Below, piece after piece: positions 58,131 to 63,315 of a stretch of DNA of 63,315 nucleotides (position 1 is the first letter of the stretch; each line of letters opens with the position of its first letter). A program made the translations under genes and the position numbers. The DNA is from Streptomyces flaveus (GTDB lineage: Bacteria > Actinomycetota > Actinomycetes > Streptomycetales > Streptomycetaceae), in contig NZ_BMPQ01000001.1 in NCBI RefSeq assembly GCF_014647675.1, positions 1-63,315 on the forward strand, read 5' to 3'. Under the pieces are notes generated by a model. It was not told the origin of the DNA. It ran no database searches and saw nothing but the letters and a program-made list of their open reading frames with translations.

Positions 58131-59641
58131 CCCGCCGTCTGCTGCTGACCTACCTCAGCCTCGCCACCTTCGTCCTGCTGTGCCTGGAGATCCCGCTGGG
58201 GATCGTCTACTCGCGGGCCGAGCGGGAACGAATCGTCAACTCCGCCGTCGACGAGGCCGAGTCGGTGGCCGCGTTCGCCGCGCTGTCCCTCTCGGCCGGG
58301 CGGAAGGGCGAGCTCGACAAGCGGGTCGTCCACTGCGCCGAGCGTATCGGCGGACAGGTGGTCGTCCTCGACGCGGACGGCGATCTGCTGGCCACCTCGC
58401 ATCCGCTGTCCGATCCGGAGAAACGCGAACTTCCGTCGCGTACCGAAGTGGCCGCCGCACTCGACGGCACGGCCACCAGCGATGTCCGTACGTCCACCAT
58501 GGGCGGCGTGCAGTATCTGTCCGTCGCCGCCCCGGTCGTCGCGCCCGGCGGGCCTCAGGCAGCGGGCGACGAGCGGGCGCGGGGCGCGGTGCGGATCACG
58601 CTGCCCACGGAGATGGTCGCCGACCGGGTCGGCCGGGTGTGGCTGCTGCTGGGGTTCACCGGATGCTCGGCCCTGACCGCGGTCGCCGCGCTGGCCTTCG
58701 CGTTCGCCCGGTGGGCCGGGCGCCCCATCCGCCAACTCGAGGAGGCCACACACCAGTTGGCCGACGGCGGCCAGGCGACTCCGGTGGCGGTCACCTCCGG
58801 CCCGCCGGAAATACGCAGCCTGGCGGCGGCCTTCAACCGGACCGCCGCCCGCCTCGAACACCTCCTGGCCTCACAACGCGCTTTCGCCGGCGAGGCCTCG
58901 CACCAGCTGAAGACCCCGCTCGCGGCCCTGCGGCTGCGGCTGGAGAACCTGGAGCCCGACACGGCCCAGGGCGCCCGGGGCAGTCTCGCCGCCGCCGTGA
59001 CCGAGACGGACCGGCTGTCACGGATGGTCGAGGGGCTGCTGGCGATGGCCCGCCTCGAGGACAGCGCGGCGAGTCCGGGTCCGGTCGACGTGGGCGAGAT
59101 CTGTGCGGAACGGCACCGGACGTGGGCGCCGTTGTTCGAGCGGCACGATGTCTCGCTCGTACTGTTCGCCGGCAGCATGGGCCAGGTGCTCGCGCTCCCG
59201 GGAGCGGTGGAGCAGATCCTGGACAACCTGCTCTCCAACGCCCTTCGGGCCTCACCGCCCGGCAGCACCGTGTCGATGGAGCTCCGCCTCTCGGCACCCG
59301 CCCGCCGACACCCCCTGCACCATCTCCACCACCTCCGCGAAAGCCGCGCCTCCTGGGTCGACCTGCACGTCACGGACGAGGGCCCCGGCATGAGCCCGGA
59401 ACAGCGCAGCCGCGCCTTCGACCGCTTCTGGCGCGCCCCCGGAGCCCCCAAGGGCGGCACCGGCCTCGGCCTCTCCCTGGTCCAACGCCTCGCCCACGCG
59501 AGCGGCGGCGAGGTGACCCTGCACGCCGCGGCCACCGGCGGCCTGGACGCGGTGGTCCGCCTCCCGTCCGCGCAATCGCACGAGCCGCTGGCCGGAAAAC
59601 CCGGGCCCCGCCGCCGCGAGGCCCCGGCGCTGCCCGCCTGA
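58127..59641 (+). CDS. Sensor histidine kinase
   Basis: The 504-residue protein has two membrane helices flanking an extracytoplasmic sensor of about 140 residues, a HAMP region, the H box FAGEASHQLKTPLAAL with the phosphorylated His, an N box (QILDNLLSNALRAS), and G boxes (DEGPGMSPEQ, GGTGLGLSLV). A His-rich insert (HPLHHLHHLRES) interrupts the ATPase domain. It phosphorylates the coupled response regulator; the signal is unknown. Confidence 0.95.
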   Translation: MTRRLLLTYLSLATFVLLCLEIPLGIVYSRAERERIVNSAVDEAESVAAFAALSLSAGRKGELDKRVVHCAERIGGQVVVLDADGDLLATSHPLSDPEKRELPSRTEVAAALDGTATSDVRTSTMGGVQYLSVAAPVVAPGGPQAAGDERARGAVRITLPTEMVADRVGRVWLLLGFTGCSALTAVAALAFAFARWAGRPIRQLEEATHQLADGGQATPVAVTSGPPEIRSLAAAFNRTAARLEHLLASQRAFAGEASHQLKTPLAALRLRLENLEPDTAQGARGSLAAAVTETDRLSRMVEGLLAMARLEDSAASPGPVDVGEICAERHRTWAPLFERHDVSLVLFAGSMGQVLALPGAVEQILDNLLSNALRASPPGSTVSMELRLSAPARRHPLHHLHHLRESRASWVDLHVTDEGPGMSPEQRSRAFDRFWRAPGAPKGGTGLGLSLVQRLAHASGGEVTLHAAATGGLDAVVRLPSAQSHEPLAGKPGPRRREAPALPA

Positions 59642-59857
59642 CGCACGCCCGGGGTGGGCGGTGGCGCACACCCTGCGCTTTACAGAACCCAACTTCATGA
59701 GCGGAGAGTTACCTTCCAGTCACGTCACGTTCGCATCACAGGTCTTTCATATCTCCTCCACATCGACAGCCCCTCAATACGTTGATCACCTCAAATCCGC
59801 TCGATCGCCACTTCGTGATCACGCGTACGGATATCCGCACATATCTGGGGGCTCTCC
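59642..59857. promoter_or_regulatory. Promoter region of the excalibur-domain gene
   Basis: The 216-bp gap is less GC-rich than its surroundings from 59680 to 59830, consistent with promoter DNA. I see no clear dyad or consensus hexamers. Confidence 0.3.
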
Positions 59858-60307
59858 ATGAACCGTTTCCGCAGACCTGCCGCCGTGGCCGTCGCCGCCC
59901 TGGCGCTGGCCGCCCTGCCAGCCACCGCCGTGGCCCATGACGGCGATCACCCGTTCCAGAACTGCACCGAGGCGTACGACAACGGGTACTCCAACATCCG
60001 CGAGGGCGACGAGCACTACGCCGACCGCCTCGACCGCGACAATGACGGCGTCGGCTGCGACCAGCCGCCCGCGGACTTCGTCCCGGTCGATGACACGAAC
60101 ACCGGAGACGAGGACGCGGGCGCCGGAGCCGACGAGTCCAACGGCACGGACGACACCTCGCCCGACACCGCGGGCGACCAGGGCACCGACCTGGCCGCGA
60201 CGGGCGGCAGCAGCGCGACCCCCTACCTCGCGGGCGGCGGCGCGGCCGTCCTGCTCGCCGGCGGCGGCGTACTGCTGGCGGCCCGCAAGCGCCGTACGAC
60301 CCGCTGA
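59858..60307 (+). CDS. Secreted excalibur calcium-binding protein with LAxTG anchor
   Basis: The 149-residue protein has a signal peptide (to about ATAVAHD), an excalibur domain (NCTEAYDNGYSNI, DRDNDGVGCD with the DxDxDG calcium loop and paired Cys), an acidic Asp/Thr linker and a C-terminal LAATG, membrane helix and RKRR tail. LAxTG is the motif of class E sortases of Streptomyces, so it should be wall-anchored. The class F sortase at 47575 is not its predicted enzyme. Confidence 0.9.
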   Translation: MNRFRRPAAVAVAALALAALPATAVAHDGDHPFQNCTEAYDNGYSNIREGDEHYADRLDRDNDGVGCDQPPADFVPVDDTNTGDEDAGAGADESNGTDDTSPDTAGDQGTDLAATGGSSATPYLAGGGAAVLLAGGGVLLAARKRRTTR

Positions 60308-60334
60308 CCTGTGGTCGCCTGACAGGATGACGGA

Positions 60335-60934
60335 ATGACCGACGGACTCCGCTGGGTGGCCGAGGCGTATGACTTCGGTTACAGCCTCATCTTCTGCGAG
60401 GACCTCGCACCGGAGGAGGTACTCGTACGACTCGGTGCCTGGCGAGAGTCCGTCCTCTTCCCGCTGACGCGACGGCAGGCCCAGGAGATCGAGGTCCGCA
60501 ACTCGGCGGACGAGCCCTACGACCTCGACTTCCTGGAGGACCCGGACGTGGAGGCGGTGGAGGAGCGGGGCTTCCTGCAGCGTGAGGCCGACGCGATCGT
60601 GCGAGCCGGGTCAATCGAGGGGTGGGCATTCGCCATCCAGGCCTCCACCTCGTACGTGTCCGCCCGGAACTACCTTCCCGTGCTCTCCCGGGGCGCCCGC
60701 GTCATCGCCGTCAGCAAGGACGTGAACGCCGTGCGGCGAGTGGAGTACGCGGTCGATGGCAGTGTCTTGTCCTCCTTCGACCCTGGGATCCCCGCCTACA
60801 ACGACGGCGCCGATCCGTCTGCGTTCCCTGCCGGCGTGAGCGGCGCAGCCGAGCACAGGACGCCTCCTTCAGCTTCCGTTCGCGGCCGAGCGCGGTGGCT
60901 GCCGTGCCTGGTTCCGGAACTGTGCGGGCGATGA
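60335..60934 (+). CDS. DUF6461-type hypothetical protein
   Basis: The 199-residue protein begins LRWVAEAYDFGYSLIFCEDLAPEEVLVRLGA, a pattern I associate with DUF6461 proteins, and has GWAFAIQ and VIAVSKDVNAVRRVEYAVDG. The last 22 residues lie over the C-terminal codons of the opposite-strand AraC gene (60869-60934), so the natural C-terminus may have been lost and replaced. Function unknown. Confidence 0.7.
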   Translation: MTDGLRWVAEAYDFGYSLIFCEDLAPEEVLVRLGAWRESVLFPLTRRQAQEIEVRNSADEPYDLDFLEDPDVEAVEERGFLQREADAIVRAGSIEGWAFAIQASTSYVSARNYLPVLSRGARVIAVSKDVNAVRRVEYAVDGSVLSSFDPGIPAYNDGADPSAFPAGVSGAAEHRTPPSASVRGRARWLPCLVPELCGR

Positions 60935-61828
60935 GCCGACCACGCGGCGGAACGCGGTGCTGAACGCGCTCTCGGACAGGTAGCCCGTGGCCCGTGCGAG
61001 CTCGGAGATCGACAGAGTGTCGCGGGCGAGGGCGTCGCGCGCGAGGCTCATGCGCCATTGGATCAGGTACTCCAACGGCGGGACCCCGACGTGGCTCTTG
61101 AAGGCCTGGGCGAACGCGGAACGCGACATGTGGCTGATCTCGGCGAGCTCCTTGAGGCTCCAGGAGTGCGCCACGTCCGCGTGCACGGCACGCAGGGCGG
61201 CACCGATGCCGTCCTCGTTCAGGGCGCCCAGCCAGCCGGTGGGCCGGTCTGTCTGACCGGCGTGAGCACGCAGCATGTGCACGAGCAGGATCTGTGCGAG
61301 GTGGTTCTGCACCAGCGGGCCGCCGGCGGCGGCGACCCCGACCTCGGTGGCCAGGAGATCGATCAGCTGCGCGAGCCGCCTGCCATGAGGATCGGCCACG
61401 CGGACGATCACGAGCGGCGGCAGAAGATCGGTCAGGAGGGCCGCGTTCCTGTCGTCGAACGCGATGTGCCCGACGCAGAGGTAGAGGTCCTCCTCGGACT
61501 CCGGGCCGATCCGCACGAACCCGTCCTCGGCACCCGCCCACACCTGCTCCGCAGGGCGCGGGCTCGCGTCGAGCGTGCTGGCCAGCACGTAGGGCGGCGG
61601 GTTGCCCAGCATGAAGGTGTCACCCTCCTGCAGGAGCACCGGCTCGTGCCCTTCGAGGATCAACCAGCACGTGCCGCGCACGAGGCCCCCGATCCGCACG
61701 TGCAAGAACGTGTCGAAGCGCAAAGCCCACTCTCCCGCGGCCAGGAGGCTGGGCCCGATCACCGTGCGGGGCCGGAGCAAGCCGATCGCGTCAGCCACTG
61801 GATCCCGAAATCCGAGCACCGACGACAC
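60869..61828 (-). CDS. AraC-family transcriptional regulator
   Basis: The 319-residue protein has an N-terminal cupin_6-type sensor domain (about 1-190) and the C-terminal AraC double HTH (SLKELAEISHMSRSAFAQAFKSHVGVPPLEYLIQWRM, SISELARATGYLSESAFSTAFRRVVG). It is divergent from the SDR gene at 61942, a frequent pair in which the AraC protein senses a compound handled by the SDR. Confidence 0.94.
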   Translation of the reverse strand: MSSVLGFRDPVADAIGLLRPRTVIGPSLLAAGEWALRFDTFLHVRIGGLVRGTCWLILEGHEPVLLQEGDTFMLGNPPPYVLASTLDASPRPAEQVWAGAEDGFVRIGPESEEDLYLCVGHIAFDDRNAALLTDLLPPLVIVRVADPHGRRLAQLIDLLATEVGVAAAGGPLVQNHLAQILLVHMLRAHAGQTDRPTGWLGALNEDGIGAALRAVHADVAHSWSLKELAEISHMSRSAFAQAFKSHVGVPPLEYLIQWRMSLARDALARDTLSISELARATGYLSESAFSTAFRRVVGSSPAQFRNQARQPPRSAANGS

Positions 61829-61941
61829 CTCCTGGACGATACGTAAAGAATGCCGGACTTTGCATTATGGATAGCATCCCCGATCTCCCGCAGTATCGAT
61901 GTCGAACGGATCGGCATCGAGAGAGTGATGGAGACATCCAG

Positions 61942-62694
61942 ATGGGACAGCTGGAAGGCAAGACGGCGGTGGTCACCGGGGGCAGCACAGGCATCGGTCT
62001 GGCCACCGCCGTACGGCTGGCGGACGAGGGCGCGTACGTGTTCGTCACCGGGCGACGCGAGGCCGAGCTGGAGGCCGCCGTCAAGACCATCGGAACGGAC
62101 CGGGCCACCGCGGTCGTCGGCGACATCGCGAAGCCGGAGGACCTGGACCGGCTCTACGAGGCGGTCCGGGCGCGAGGCCAGAATCTGGACGTGCTCGTGG
62201 CGAACGCGGCGATCGGCTCGTTCATGACGCTGGAACAGACCACCGAGGAGCACTTCGACCAGACCTTCGCGGTCAACACCCGAGGCACGCTGTTCACCGT
62301 GCAGAAGGCGTTGCCGCTGCTCAACGACGGAGCCTCGATCGTCCTGGTCGGTTCGACGGCCGCTGACCGCGGAATGGAGGCGTTCGGCGCGTACGCGGCG
62401 TCGAAGGCGGCCGTCCGGTCCTTCGCGCGGACGTGGTCCACCGAGCTCAAGGGCCGTGGCATCCGGGTCAACGTGGTCTCGCCGGCATGGATCGAGACTC
62501 CCGGGGGCACCGCCGCCTTCGGCGACGAGGAGACCGCCCGCGCCATCAAGGAGCAGGTCGCCGCGACCGTGCCCAAGGGCCGCATGGGCCAGCCCGAGGA
62601 GGCCGCCGCAGTCGTGGCCTTCCTGGCCTCGGAACAGAGCAGCTACGTCGTCGGCGCGAACGTCTACGTCGACGGTGGCGAGAACCAGACCTGA
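61942..62694 (+). CDS. SDR-family oxidoreductase
   Basis: The 250-residue classical SDR has TGGSTGIGLA, catalytic Ser in LVGSTA, AYAASKAA and the C-terminal SYVVGANVYVDGG. NNAG is replaced by ANAA, a minor change. ATG 61942 is chosen from GGAG eight bases upstream. It is likely controlled by the divergent AraC regulator; substrate unknown. Confidence 0.94.
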   Translation: MGQLEGKTAVVTGGSTGIGLATAVRLADEGAYVFVTGRREAELEAAVKTIGTDRATAVVGDIAKPEDLDRLYEAVRARGQNLDVLVANAAIGSFMTLEQTTEEHFDQTFAVNTRGTLFTVQKALPLLNDGASIVLVGSTAADRGMEAFGAYAASKAAVRSFARTWSTELKGRGIRVNVVSPAWIETPGGTAAFGDEETARAIKEQVAATVPKGRMGQPEEAAAVVAFLASEQSSYVVGANVYVDGGENQT

Positions 62695-62730
62695 GGCACC
62701 ACACGGTGGGTGGCATCTGAAGCGTCCCAG

Positions 62731-63130
62731 CTTCCATGCCGCTTCCGGCGCGCCGGCCTCGCGACGTTCGGGCGTACCGCGACACCGGAGATGGCCTGCA
62801 GCAGCACGACGCAGTGCTGTACAGCGCGACCCGCAACCCGTGGGACCCGCAGCGCAGAGCGCGTGGGTCCAGCGGGGGCGCGGGCGCTGCCGTCGTAGCC
62901 GGAGTGGTCCCGATCGCAGACGCCGCCGCCGGTTCGATCCGCGTCCCCGCCGCCTACAACGGCCTCTTCGGGCTGAAGCCCACCCGCGGCCGGGTCTCCG
63001 CAGGCCCCGACTTCGACAAGGTCTTCAACAGCCTGGCCGTACAAGTCGGCGTCAGCCGCACGGTACGTGACAGTGCGGCACTGCTCGACGGATGTGCGGC
63101 CGGGAACCGGGCGACCCCTACGAGGGCGAC
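62731..63130 (+). pseudogene. Frameshifted central fragment of an amidase gene
   Basis: In one frame 62731-62810 reads [17 protein letters not shown]; after a shift the next frame reads [52 protein letters not shown] and ends near [13 protein letters not shown]. These are the amidase-signature core with the cis-Ser and nucleophile Ser segments. The N-terminal Lys region and the C-terminal third are missing, so it is a broken gene. Confidence 0.88.
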
Positions 63131-63315
63131 CTCGCAGACCCGGGTCGGTGGGGCAGCGTCCAGCAGTGGCAGGTGCTGGGCAATGTTGTGATGGTTGCCG
63201 CCGGAAAGCGTGTCGACGAGTGGGTCCCGTGACGGTCGAAGATCAGGCATCCGTTGCGTTTATGGACGACGAGGAGCGTATGTGGCGCCTCAACATCAGT
63301 TCGGCGTCACATACG
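63131..63315. other. Window edge with inverted repeat
   Basis: No complete gene is seen. A possible start ATG 63262 opens a frame running out of the window. CGTATGTGGCGCC at 63277-63289 pairs with GGCGTCACATACG at 63303-63315 (12 of 13), reaching the last base of the window. Confidence 0.35.

Overview
The window is GC-rich actinobacterial chromosome, almost certainly Streptomyces. Signs are the third-position GC bias, GTG starts, the DNA primase gene next to an HrdA-type sigma factor, a WhiJ-like XRE/DUF397/ATP-binding triad, an F420-type LLM oxidoreductase and short intergenic elements typical of Streptomyces. No phage, conjugative element, CRISPR array or large biosynthetic cluster is visible.

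Layout. 1-5420: an amidase relic and a LysR-controlled catabolic cassette (amidohydrolase, FAH-family hydrolase, MBL hydrolase) ending in a truncated CoA-transferase gene. This looks like the end of an island beside tRNA genes at 5848-6239 (one CAU tRNA, two tandem tRNA-Asn). 6388-22120: core genes, namely YtxH protein, FGGY kinase, a heterodimeric ABC exporter, hrdA, dnaG, an FAD reductase, dgt, a CbiX-type chelatase, a YdcF/SanA protein, a desaturase and a cold-shock protein. 22401-26113: an enoyl-CoA hydratase, a ferric-reductase-like membrane oxidoreductase and a stand-alone adenylation enzyme. 26463-28688: assimilatory nitrate reductase. 28766-34653: a secreted glycosidase, a LacI regulator and a GH36 alpha-galactosidase. 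34736-37862: an IS5-type element, an SDR/XRE pair and a relic of a second IS copy. 37967-43895: accessory small genes, including a WhiJ-like triad fused to a three-gene toxin-antitoxin-like operon. 43973-48195: LLM oxidoreductase, HTH/Clp_N protein, FMN reductase, secreted protein and sortase. 48751-52903: nitrite reductase operon. 52910-62694: SDR, SulP/carbonic anhydrase operon, two-component system, excalibur protein, DUF6461 protein, AraC regulator and SDR. 62731-63130: a second, frameshifted amidase relic.

How genes work together. NasA (26463) and NirBD (49965-52903) form a nitrate-to-ammonium route split across 22 kb. Both have 11-bp-periodic GlnR-like boxes upstream, and the CbiX chelatase may supply siroheme for NirB. 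The glycosidase/LacI/GH36 set shares a TGTGA-N4-TCACA operator and probably degrades galactose-containing glycans. Carbonic anhydrase and SulP are translationally coupled and divergent from a two-component system with an OmpR-type direct repeat between them.

Most promising candidates for an undescribed system are the adenylation enzyme/membrane oxidoreductase/hydratase cassette, which resembles a split form of the fungal TmpA family, and the in-frame fusion of an ATP-binding regulator to an overlapping three-gene toxin-antitoxin-like operon.
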